This document shows positions 1-6,592 of a DNA stretch of 9,461 nt, piece after piece. The position numbers and the translations under genes are program-made. This DNA is from Gemmatimonadota bacterium (GTDB lineage: Bacteria > ARS69): contig JAGQIB010000019.1 of the NCBI GenBank assembly GCA_020431545.1, positions 1-9,461 on the forward strand, read 5' to 3'. A model generated the notes under the pieces. The model saw only the letters and a list, made by a program, of their open reading frames with translations. It was not told the DNA's origin and searched no databases. The number at the start of each line of letters is the position of its first letter. Within the stretch, counting starts at the first letter, position 1.

Positions 1-390
1 CTCTCGGTCGACGGCGCCGCGCACGAGACGACGGATCCGGCGATCGAGGTCGGCTACGGATCGGTCACCCTGGAGGCGCTCTACCTGTTCCGGAACCCGG
101 ACCATCTGCGCCCGTTCGTCGTCGGCGGGATCGGGGGCTTCGGCCTGTTGTCGCGGGACGACCAGTACGACTACGGGACCGCGGGCGGAGGCCTGGTGAC
201 CGGCGGCGGGCTGTACTACTTCTTCGGCGAGACCTTCGCGCTGGAGTTCTCCGGGCGTATGGAGTTCGTGAACTGGGAGGAGAAGGTCGCGAGTCGGATC
301 GACGACGGGGACTCGCAGAACGTGACCACCCCGGTGGAGTCGGAAGGAATCGCGGGCAAGCTGACGTTCGGCGTGTCCACGTGGTTCTGA
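1..390 (+). CDS. Outer-membrane beta-barrel protein, C-terminal part (5' end outside window)
   Basis: The reading frame is open from the first base to the TGA at 388-390, giving 129 residues; the start lies outside the window. The visible part has the composition of a small OmpA-like/porin-like barrel: short alternating polar and hydrophobic strands separated by Gly/Asp-rich turns. Examples are the strands around VTLEALYLF and RPFVVGGIGGFGLL. The protein ends in an amphipathic strand closing with Trp-Phe; a C-terminal aromatic residue is the usual BAM-recognition signature of outer-membrane barrels. Acidic loops, such as the one with DDGDSQN, are probably exposed. No substrate or specific subfamily can be read from this fragment. 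It lies on the same strand as the MbnP gene cluster but 148 bases away, with a candidate promoter between them, so co-transcription is uncertain. The barrel assignment is fairly firm; the function is unknown. Confidence 0.75.
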   Translation, partial: LSVDGAAHETTDPAIEVGYGSVTLEALYLFRNPDHLRPFVVGGIGGFGLLSRDDQYDYGTAGGGLVTGGGLYYFFGETFALEFSGRMEFVNWEEKVASRIDDGDSQNVTTPVESEGIAGKLTFGVSTWF

Positions 391-457
391 CCCGTCGGGA
401 CCGGTCGGGCGCGACAATCCGTCGCAGCCCGGCCCTGCGGGGCGCCACGGGACGCGG

Positions 458-486
458 TTGGCGGCAAGGGGGCGTGGCCTCATAAT
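458..486 (+). promoter_or_regulatory. Candidate sigma70-type promoter for the MbnP/MbnH operon
   Basis: TTGGCG (458-463, 4 of 6 matches to the -35 consensus) is separated by exactly 17 bases from CATAAT (481-486, 5 of 6 matches to the -10 consensus). This would start transcription near 492-494 and leave a leader of about 46 bases before the ATG at 539. The AT-rich hexamer stands out in a very GC-rich gap. The rest of the gap (391-457 and 487-522) shows no other convincing signal, and no metal-regulator operator was recognised. This is a sequence match only; promoters of the host phylum may differ. Confidence 0.45.
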
Positions 487-522
487 GCTCGGGCCCCTCT
501 TCCTTCGGGAGCCATTCCTTTC

Positions 523-527
523 AGGAG
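523..527 (+). promoter_or_regulatory. Ribosome binding site supporting the ATG at 539
   Basis: AGGAG lies 11 bases before the ATG at 539. An in-frame TTG at 458 would add 27 residues (including REPFLSG) ahead of the signal peptide and would overlap the candidate promoter. The AGGAG, and the lipoprotein signal that begins immediately at the ATG, favour 539. Confidence 0.6.
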
Positions 528-538
528 TCGGTACGCTC

Positions 539-1324
539 ATGAACTCTCGCGCACGCCTGCTGCCCCTCGCGGTACTCCTGCTCGCCTCCGGCCTCGGCTG
601 CTCGGACAAGACGACCGAGCCGGTCGGCACCGGAACCGTGGTGATTCAGTTCTCTCACGTGGTGGGAAGTGCCGACCTGCAGATCGGCGGCGTCAGCTAC
701 GTCAACTCCTCCGGCAACGAGTACACGGTGAGCAACCTCGAGTACGTGGTGTCCGACTTCGAATTCCATGTGGAGTCGACCGCGAACGGCGAGGAGGACT
801 TCGCCTGGGAAGGCGTCCACTACGTCACCGAGGACGACGCGGCCACGAAGACGCTCACGTTCGCCGACGTGCCCGCCGCGGATTACGGCGAGATGCACTT
901 CGTGTTCGGGATCGCGGCGGCGAAGAACACCGACGGAGCGTTTCCGGAGCTCGACACGGCCGGGATGGCCTGGCCCCCCGCGATGGGCGGCGGCTACCAC
1001 TACATGCGGCACGAGGGTCTCTTCGTTCCGACCGGCGGCGGTACGGCGAGCTACACGACGCACCTCGGACCCTCCGGCGGCGCCGACTACTCGATCCCGG
1101 TCACGATCGCGCTCGACGCGACGGGCCCCGGGCGCCACGGCTTCGCGGTGGCGGCGGGCGAGACGACGACCGTCGTTCTGCAGATGGATGTGAACCAGTG
1201 GTACACTGCGCCGAACGACTACGACTTCAACGACTACGGCGCGATCATGGGCAATGCGGCGGCGCAGGCGCTCCTCCAGGAGAACGGCGCCACCGTGTGG
1301 TCGAGCGTCGATCCGGGAGCCTGA
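539..1324 (+). CDS. MbnP-family copper-binding-type lipoprotein (partner of MbnH)
   Basis: The product has 261 residues. Residues 1-20 form a lipoprotein signal peptide (basic start, hydrophobic core, SGLGC) with the lipidated Cys at 21. The body resembles the MbnP family (also annotated as the 'metallo-mystery pair' protein): an N-terminal beta region with the LEYVVSDFEF strand (about 68-76), then the family-like block GMAWPPAMGGGYHYMRHEG at 142-160, then the THLG segment at 174-177. In studied MbnP proteins, the partner di-heme enzyme MbnH oxidises a Trp to kynurenine, which with His residues forms a copper site. The mature part here has four Trp (90, 145, 221, 254) and candidate ligands His40, His77, His94, His154, His158 and His175; Trp145 with His154 and His175 sits in the most family-like region. 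Only one Cys is present, the lipidation site, so the binding site cannot use thiols. The neighbouring MbnH-like gene 7 bases downstream strongly supports the assignment. Copper as the metal is inferred from the family. Confidence 0.85.
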   Translation: MNSRARLLPLAVLLLASGLGCSDKTTEPVGTGTVVIQFSHVVGSADLQIGGVSYVNSSGNEYTVSNLEYVVSDFEFHVESTANGEEDFAWEGVHYVTEDDAATKTLTFADVPAADYGEMHFVFGIAAAKNTDGAFPELDTAGMAWPPAMGGGYHYMRHEGLFVPTGGGTASYTTHLGPSGGADYSIPVTIALDATGPGRHGFAVAAGETTTVVLQMDVNQWYTAPNDYDFNDYGAIMGNAAAQALLQENGATVWSSVDPGA

Positions 1325-1331
1325 GCGGGAC

Positions 1332-2369
1332 ATGATCGTTCGGTGGAAGCTCGGGATCGTGGTCGCCGGAGCGCTCGCCCTCGCGGGCTGCTCCGGCGAA
1401 ACCGGCCCGTCGGACACCCCGAATGACGACGGGTTGCCGCCGATGCCCGAGTTTCCGGACAACCCCACGACGCCCGGGGGAGTCGACCTCGGGCGTCGCC
1501 TGTTCCACGATCCCGTTCTCTCCGGCGACGGCACGCAGTCCTGCGCGGATTGCCACCGCCAGGCGTTCGCGTTCGGAGATCCTCGCCAGTTCAGTTTCGG
1601 CATCCACGGCGACGCGGGCACCCGAAACGCATCCACGATCGTGAATCCCGCGTGGCAGACCAGCCAGTTCTGGGACGGCCGCGCCGCCACGCTCGAGGAC
1701 CAGGCCGTGAGTCCGGTGCAGAACCCGATCGAGATGGCCGCGGACTGGTCGGTCGTGGTCGCGGCCGTGGCCGCGGATCCGGACTACCCGGCGGCGTTCG
1801 CCGCGGCGTTCGGCACGTCCGAGGTCACGCAGGAACGCATCGTGCGGGCGATCGCGCAGTTCGAGCGGGGCTTCGTTTCGGCGGACTCGAAGTTCGATCG
1901 CGAACGGCGGGGAGAGGTCGCGTTCAGCGCCGCCGAGATCCGCGGACGCGACTTATTCTTCTCCGAGGAAGCGGAGTGCTTCCACTGTCACGCCGCGCCT
2001 CTGTTCACGGATGGAAGGTTCCACGACATCGGTCTCGACCTCGATCCTCCGGACGAGGGGCGCGCGGCCGCGACGGGTGTCGTTTTCGATCGCGGCAAGT
2101 TCAAGACGCCTTCCCTCCGCAACGTCGAGGTGAGCGCTCCCTACATGCACGACGGCCGGTTCGCGACGCTGGAAGAAGTGCTGGACCATTACGCGGCCGG
2201 TATCCAGCGCTCCCCGAACCTGGATCCCGTGCTCGGCGTTCAGCTCAACGGCGGCGCCACCGGCCTCGGTTTCACCCCGGAACAACGAGCGGATCTGATC
2301 GCGTTTCTGAAGGCCCTCACCGACCCCTCCTTTCTCCAGAACCCGGACCTGGGTCCACCGTCTTCCTGA
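1332..2369 (+). CDS. MbnH/MauG-like di-heme cytochrome c (peroxidase superfamily), predicted lipoprotein
   Basis: The product has 345 residues. The ATG at 1332 is 7 bases after the MbnP stop, and a lipoprotein signal (ALALAGC, Cys20) begins right there; the in-frame upstream start at 1254 would lie inside the previous gene. Two c-type heme sites are present: CADCH at 71-75 and CFHCH at 216-220. Other hallmarks of the bacterial cytochrome c peroxidase/MauG superfamily are FWDGRAATLEDQA (113-125), with Trp114 as a candidate inter-heme Trp; NPIEM (131-135), with Glu134 as a candidate distal acid; and APYMHDGRFATLEEVLDHY (269-287). Tyr287 falls where classical di-heme peroxidases carry the axial Met of the second heme, as in MauG (Tyr294), which suits a tryptophan-oxidising MbnH-type enzyme rather than a simple H2O2-scavenging peroxidase. 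Adjacency to the MbnP gene points to MbnP as substrate, with oxidation of a Trp to kynurenine. The lipid anchor would place it beside lipidated MbnP on a membrane surface. Heme ligation is inferred by motif alignment from memory. Confidence 0.88.
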   Translation: MIVRWKLGIVVAGALALAGCSGETGPSDTPNDDGLPPMPEFPDNPTTPGGVDLGRRLFHDPVLSGDGTQSCADCHRQAFAFGDPRQFSFGIHGDAGTRNASTIVNPAWQTSQFWDGRAATLEDQAVSPVQNPIEMAADWSVVVAAVAADPDYPAAFAAAFGTSEVTQERIVRAIAQFERGFVSADSKFDRERRGEVAFSAAEIRGRDLFFSEEAECFHCHAAPLFTDGRFHDIGLDLDPPDEGRAAATGVVFDRGKFKTPSLRNVEVSAPYMHDGRFATLEEVLDHYAAGIQRSPNLDPVLGVQLNGGATGLGFTPEQRADLIAFLKALTDPSFLQNPDLGPPSS

Positions 2370-2375
2370 GGTCCC

Positions 2376-2380
2376 GGAGG
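2376..2380 (+). promoter_or_regulatory. Strong ribosome binding site of the TonB receptor gene
   Basis: GGAGG ends 5 bases before the ATG at 2386, inside the 16-base gap after the di-heme gene. It is the clearest Shine-Dalgarno sequence in the operon. It fixes the receptor start despite the unusually long 26-residue stretch before the hydrophobic core of the signal peptide. Confidence 0.7.
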
Positions 2381-2385
2381 TAAGC

Positions 2386-4683
2386 ATGTCGTTGTTCGAA
2401 GGGAGGCGCCGGCCGCCGGCGCCACCGGCGAAGCTCGCGCTCGCCGGAACGGGTCGCGTTCGTGGGGCCGTCCTCGCCCTGCTGGCGCTGGGCTCGCTCG
2501 CGCCGCCCGTGTTTGCGGGCACGTTGCGCGGGCAGGTCACGGACCGGGCCACGGGGGAGCCCTTGCCGCTTGCGCGTGTCACGTTCGAGTCGGAAGGAAC
2601 TCTCGAGGAGACGCGGGCGAATGCGGATGGACACTGGCGCACCGAGCTCGATCCCGGCCGGTGGATCGTGCGGATCGCGTTCCTCGAGCACACGTCGTCG
2701 GTGGACACGGTGTCGGTGGCGGCCGAGGGGGAGCAGGTCCTCGATCGGGCGCTCGTCCCCGAGAGCAAGATGGAGACGCTCGAGGTAACGGCGGATCCCT
2801 GGCAGGGAGTGGACGACCAGCCGAGCGCGGTCCGACTGGATGCGCGAGCGTTGCGCTCGCTGCCCGCGTTCGGCGAGGTGGATCCGATCCGGACCCTGCA
2901 GTACCTGCCCGGCGTGCAGGCGATCTCCGACATCTCGAGCGGACTGTACATCCGCGGCGGCGGCCCCGATCAGAATCTCATCCTGCTGGACGGCGTTCCG
3001 ATCTACAACCCCACTCATGCCTTCGGGCTGTTCTCCACGTTCAACGCCGACGTCGTGCGCGACGTCACGCTCTACAAGGGAGCCTACCCGGCGGCGTACT
3101 CCGGACGTCTCGGAGCCGTGCTCGACGTGACCACCGCCCCCGGCGCCGACGACGGCGTCCACGGTACGGTGGGGCTCAGCACCATCACGGGGCGCCTTTC
3201 CGTGGGTGGTCCCACCGGGCGCGGCCACTGGCACGTCGCCGGACGGCGCACCTACCTCGATCCGCTGCTGGACCAGCTCCGCAAGAGCACACCGGAGATC
3301 CCCGCGTACTACTTCTACGACCTGAACGGCAAGTTCGACTCCCGGATCGGCGAGTACGGTCTTCTCGAGTGGAACGGCTATCTCGGTCGCGACGACCTGC
3401 ACGTGGACCTGGATGCGGACAGCTTCGTGGATCAGCGCTGGGGCAACCGGGCGACGAGTCTCCGTTACCGCCACGATTTCGGCGACGCCACGCTCGCGCT
3501 CACGGGGTCGATCAGCCGGTACGACGGTGATACGTCCGTTCAGATCTTCACCACTCCGATCTCGTTCGGGAACGATCTCGAGGACCGTTCGCTCGGTCTC
3601 GACTGGAATCGGGACATGGGCAACCGGGTCCTGCGGATGGGTGCGCAAACGTCGTTCTATCGATTCCGCCTCGACCAGGACTTCAACGGCGAGTCGCAGG
3701 GAACGGTGAACGAGACGCCGTGGGATGCCTCGGTGTTCTTCGAGGACGACTGGCGATTCGGTGAGCGCGCGAATCTCCGGTTCGGTCTCCGGGTGAGGCG
3801 GTTCAGCGAAGGCGAGAGGATTCTCTGGGAGCCCCGCGCATCCGGGGTCTGGCCTCTGAGCGAGACGACGCGGCTCCGGGCGGCGACGGGGCTCTATCAT
3901 CAGTATCTGCAGCTCGTGTCCACCGAGGGCTTCTCGGGCGGCGACTTCTACCTGCCGATCGACGAGACGACGAAACCGGGGCGTTCCTGGCAGAACGTGC
4001 TCGGGGTGGAGTGGGAGCCGAATCGAGAGTGGCGGTTCACGGTCGAGGGCTACGGTTCCGTGCTTCGCGACCTCGTTCGTTTCGACGACAAACAGACGGC
4101 GGGCGACACCGACACGAGCACGGACTCGATCTTCCTCACGGGCGGAAGCGGCTGGGCGGCCGGAGCGGAGCTCTTTGCGGAACGTCGATTCGGGAACGTC
4201 ACCGGGTGGATCGGATACACGCTCGGCTGGACGCGACGCGAGTTCGCGGAGGTCAACGGCGGCGAGCCGTATCCTCCGAAGTACGATCGCCGGCACGACT
4301 TCAGTGCGGTGGCGACCTGGAAGCGCGGCGTCTGGACCTTCTCCGATACGTGGACCTACGGCACCGGACAGGCGTTCACTCCGGCGACGGCTCGCTACTC
4401 GATCCGGGATCCCGCCACCGGGGGTGTTTCCGAGTTCGGCTACGTCCTGCCCGGCGAGAAGAACAGCGCCCGGTTGCTGCCGTATCACCGCATGGACGTC
4501 GCGGCGATTCGCGACTTCACGGCGTTCGGCCGCCCCGCGAAGTTCATGATCCAGGTGTTCAATCTGTACAGCCGTCGCAACGAATGGTTCGTGCAGTACG
4601 ACACGTCCGCGCCCGATGCCGGCGCCGAGGTGGTGCAGCAGCTGCCCGTCATTCCGAGTCTGGGGGTGGAGTTTGAGTTCTAG
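2386..4683 (+). CDS. TonB-dependent outer-membrane receptor with N-terminal carboxypeptidase-regulatory-like domain
   Basis: The product has 765 residues. A long basic n-region and hydrophobic core (about 27-43) end in VFA, with likely cleavage after Ala44. Residues about 45-125 form a carboxypeptidase-regulatory-like beta-sandwich, recognisable from GTLRGQVTDRATGEPLPLA (45-63). A plug domain follows at about 130-250, with LQYLPGVQ (171-178), YIRGGGPDQNLILLDGVPIY (188-207) and YKGAYPAAYSGRLGAVLDV (230-248), all typical of TonB receptors that carry this extra domain. The remaining roughly 500 residues are a beta-barrel ending in GVEFEF with a terminal Phe. The family imports metal chelates, vitamins or glycans through the outer membrane using TonB-ExbB-ExbD energy, none of which is encoded here. 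Its position between the MbnP/MbnH pair and a DUF4249 lipoprotein suggests import of a metal or metal complex, probably copper. No obvious TonB box was identified, so the substrate cannot be read from the sequence. Confidence 0.92.
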   Translation: MSLFEGRRRPPAPPAKLALAGTGRVRGAVLALLALGSLAPPVFAGTLRGQVTDRATGEPLPLARVTFESEGTLEETRANADGHWRTELDPGRWIVRIAFLEHTSSVDTVSVAAEGEQVLDRALVPESKMETLEVTADPWQGVDDQPSAVRLDARALRSLPAFGEVDPIRTLQYLPGVQAISDISSGLYIRGGGPDQNLILLDGVPIYNPTHAFGLFSTFNADVVRDVTLYKGAYPAAYSGRLGAVLDVTTAPGADDGVHGTVGLSTITGRLSVGGPTGRGHWHVAGRRTYLDPLLDQLRKSTPEIPAYYFYDLNGKFDSRIGEYGLLEWNGYLGRDDLHVDLDADSFVDQRWGNRATSLRYRHDFGDATLALTGSISRYDGDTSVQIFTTPISFGNDLEDRSLGLDWNRDMGNRVLRMGAQTSFYRFRLDQDFNGESQGTVNETPWDASVFFEDDWRFGERANLRFGLRVRRFSEGERILWEPRASGVWPLSETTRLRAATGLYHQYLQLVSTEGFSGGDFYLPIDETTKPGRSWQNVLGVEWEPNREWRFTVEGYGSVLRDLVRFDDKQTAGDTDTSTDSIFLTGGSGWAAGAELFAERRFGNVTGWIGYTLGWTRREFAEVNGGEPYPPKYDRRHDFSAVATWKRGVWTFSDTWTYGTGQAFTPATARYSIRDPATGGVSEFGYVLPGEKNSARLLPYHRMDVAAIRDFTAFGRPAKFMIQVFNLYSRRNEWFVQYDTSAPDAGAEVVQQLPVIPSLGVEFEF

Positions 4684-5617
4684 ATTCGCGCGAGGGATCC
4701 TCGCGATCGTGCCGGCGTTGCTGCTTTCCGGCTGTGCCGCGAAGCGCGACGCGGGGGAGCTGTTCGGCCCGTCCGAAGCGGGGACCCTGGTGCTCGACGC
4801 GATCCTGACCGTGGGGCGCCCGATGCCCGACTTGTACCTGATGGAGGCGCTCGACCCCTCGCAGCCGTTCGTGGCGAATGCGCCGGATGTGATCTCGATG
4901 GAGATCAACCAGGGAGAAGGATCCAGCCGGGTCACCTACCAGCCGGTCGTCGAGGTGCGCGGGCGCTTCAAGACGAACTCCACCGCGATCATCCTGCCGG
5001 AGACCCGCTACTACTTCCAAGCCCTGCTCGCCGACGGTCGGGAGGTGCGCGCCACGACCGTGACTCCGCCCGCGTTCGACGTGACCCGCTGGGTGCTGCT
5101 CGAAGAGGACAGCGAGACCGTTCGCCAGACGTTCCGGACCTACGAACAGAACGGGGACTTCGTCTACGAGCAGCCCGAGAACCAGGTCACGTACGCCGAG
5201 GGCTTGCTGGAGGCGCAGTTCACGCGGCCGGACGTTCCCGCGTTCCAGGTCTCGATCGAGAGTCTGGACCTGGATTCCGAGCTCGTGATCGATCCGGACT
5301 TTCTCTCCGACGAGCAGATCGCGGACCTGGAACGAACGCAGTCGTCGCCCGCGATTGCCGGCGACGAGGGCACGCTCCGTCTGCCGTGGCTCGCGATCTA
5401 CTACGAGGGCCGCTACCGGCTCCGCGCGTACGCGATCGACGAGAACTGGTACGACCTGATCCGGACGTCGCCGGACTTCGGCGGCGGCGGTCCCGGCTTC
5501 GGCGGCTCGGCCGGCGACTCGTTCGAGCGGCCGCTGTTCCGGGTAGAAGGTGGGATCGGTCTGTTCGGGTCGGCCTCGGTGGACTCGGTCGGCTTCTACG
5601 TCCATCCGCGACCCTGA
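4673..5617 (+). CDS. DUF4249-like lipoprotein, companion of the TonB receptor
   Basis: With the TTG at 4673 as start the product has 314 residues and begins directly with a lipoprotein signal (MSSRF, hydrophobic core, LLLSGC; Cys21). GGGGG at 4662-4666 lies 6 bases upstream. The gene overlaps the receptor's last 11 bases in another frame, which suggests translational coupling. No ATG or GTG fits the lipoprotein signal; an upstream ATG at 4616 would add 19 residues including two Cys before the signal. Features resembling DUF4249 are the early strand TLVLDAILTVGRPMPDLYLM (38-57), a middle strand ending in ATTVTPPAF (127-135), and the C-terminal VEGGIGLFGSAS (291-302). DUF4249 proteins are commonly encoded next to TonB receptors in Bacteroidota; their role is not established, but a surface-exposed or periplasmic helper in substrate capture is plausible. 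A Gly-rich loop (270-281) is probably flexible. No metal-ligand cluster rich in His or Cys was found. Confidence 0.72.
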   Translation: MSSRFARGILAIVPALLLSGCAAKRDAGELFGPSEAGTLVLDAILTVGRPMPDLYLMEALDPSQPFVANAPDVISMEINQGEGSSRVTYQPVVEVRGRFKTNSTAIILPETRYYFQALLADGREVRATTVTPPAFDVTRWVLLEEDSETVRQTFRTYEQNGDFVYEQPENQVTYAEGLLEAQFTRPDVPAFQVSIESLDLDSELVIDPDFLSDEQIADLERTQSSPAIAGDEGTLRLPWLAIYYEGRYRLRAYAIDENWYDLIRTSPDFGGGGPGFGGSAGDSFERPLFRVEGGIGLFGSASVDSVGFYVHPRP

Positions 5618-5620
5618 CGC

Positions 5621-6553
5621 GTGATCGCGTTCTCGAGCCATCGCTTCGTGCTGCCGCTGCCCGCGGGGCACCGGTTCCCGATGGAGAAGTACGCGCGCCT
5701 CGGGGAGCGAGTGCTCTCGGAGGGGATCCTGACCGCGGGCGACGTGCGCGAGGCGCCGGCCGCCACCGACGACGAGTTGCTGCTCGTTCATAATCGCGAC
5801 TGGGTGGAGCGCGTGCGCGACGGCGGGCTCGAGCCGGCCGAGATTCGTCGCCTCGGTTTTCCCTGGTCGCCGGAGATGGTGGAACGATCGCGACGTTCCG
5901 TGGGGGCCACGATCGCGGCGGCGCGGGTCGCGCGGACGGAAGGCGTGGCGGCGAACCTGGCCGGCGGCACACATCACGCGTTCGCGGATCACGGCGAGGG
6001 GTACTGCGTGTTCAACGACGCAGCGGTCGCGCTGCGGGTCCTGCAGCGCGAGGGCCTGGTGACGCGTGCGCTCGTGGTGGATCTCGATGTCCATCAGGGC
6101 AACGGGACGGCGGCGATCTTCGCGGATGATCCGCACGTGGTGACGTTGTCGGTGCACGGGGCGAGGAACTTCCCGTTTCGCAAGGTGCCGAGCGACGTCG
6201 ACCTCGCACTGCCCGACGCGACGGGCGACGAGGAGTATCTCTCGCTCGTGGCCGGGGCACTCGACCGGGCGTTCGACGCCGCCGATCCCGAGCTCACGAT
6301 CTACGTGTCCGGCGCCGACCCGCACGAGAACGATCGCCTGGGGCGGCTCGCGCTGACGCGGGACGGGCTGACCCGGCGCGACGAGCTCGTGTTCCGGGCG
6401 TGCGAGCGGGCGCGTTCGCCGGTGGCGGTCACGATGGCCGGCGGTTACGGGCGGGACATCGACACCACGGTCGACGTCCATCTCGGCACCCTGCGGGCCG
6501 CGGCCGAGCTTCATCGCCGGTGGGGGGCGGGGCGGATCTCTCGGGGGCCATGA
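5621..6553 (+). CDS. Histone-deacetylase-family hydrolase (class IV/HDAC11-like)
   Basis: The product has 310 residues, close to the size of a compact bacterial deacetylase-fold protein. The GTG at 5621 follows the DUF4249 stop by 3 bases, without a clear ribosome binding site, consistent with coupling. The N-terminal GHRFPMEKY (16-24) and DVHQGNG (156-162) are typical of the class IV-like branch. The active site looks complete: His118-His119 in GGTHHA, the block GYCVFNDAA (127-135), zinc ligands Asp156 and His158 in DLDVHQG, third zinc ligand Asp233 in SGADPHEND, and the transition-state Tyr276 in AGGYGRD. There is no signal peptide, so it is cytoplasmic. Family members remove acetyl or related acyl groups from lysines, polyamines or small molecules; the substrate here is unknown. 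It is the last gene of the plus-strand cluster. A functional link to the metal-uptake genes is possible but not shown. Confidence 0.88.
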   Translation: MIAFSSHRFVLPLPAGHRFPMEKYARLGERVLSEGILTAGDVREAPAATDDELLLVHNRDWVERVRDGGLEPAEIRRLGFPWSPEMVERSRRSVGATIAAARVARTEGVAANLAGGTHHAFADHGEGYCVFNDAAVALRVLQREGLVTRALVVDLDVHQGNGTAAIFADDPHVVTLSVHGARNFPFRKVPSDVDLALPDATGDEEYLSLVAGALDRAFDAADPELTIYVSGADPHENDRLGRLALTRDGLTRRDELVFRACERARSPVAVTMAGGYGRDIDTTVDVHLGTLRAAAELHRRWGAGRISRGP

Positions 6554-6592
6554 TCGCGCGCTTCCCCGCCCGGATGGTCGGGACCGCTGGAC
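6554..6592. other. Short convergent intergenic gap
   Basis: Thirty-nine bases separate the convergent stops of the deacetylase-like gene and the antiporter gene. A weak CCCG/CGGG pairing (6569-6572 with 6579-6582) is the only hairpin visible, and no T-run follows on either strand. I see no convincing intrinsic terminator. Confidence 0.5.

Noticed and set aside
411..425. Hairpin GCGAC-AATCC-GTCGC after the first gene, considered as an intrinsic terminator
   Set aside because: The stem is only 5 base pairs and no T-run follows; such short stems are common by chance at this GC content.
458..538. Upstream TTG start for the MbnP-like gene
   Set aside because: It would place 27 residues before a well-formed lipoprotein signal and overlap the candidate promoter; the ATG at 539 has an AGGAG upstream.
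2317..4935. 872-residue minus-strand open frame opposite the TonB receptor and di-heme genes
   Set aside because: It has Arg/Glu-rich composition with no recognisable domain and lies antisense to clearly homologous genes. Long antisense frames are expected in very GC-rich coding DNA.
4649..6514. 621-residue minus-strand open frame opposite the DUF4249 and deacetylase genes
   Set aside because: The composition is biased towards Arg, His and Pro, there is no start or domain support, and the opposite strand carries intact catalytic motifs.
539..6553. Possibility that the plus-strand operon is a methanobactin biosynthesis cluster
   Set aside because: No short precursor peptide and no MbnB- or MbnC-like gene is present; only the MbnP/MbnH pair and a TonB receptor recall that system.
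6569..6582. CCCG/CGGG pairing between the convergent genes, considered as a bidirectional terminator
   Set aside because: A 4-base-pair stem with no T-rich flank on either strand is too weak to call.
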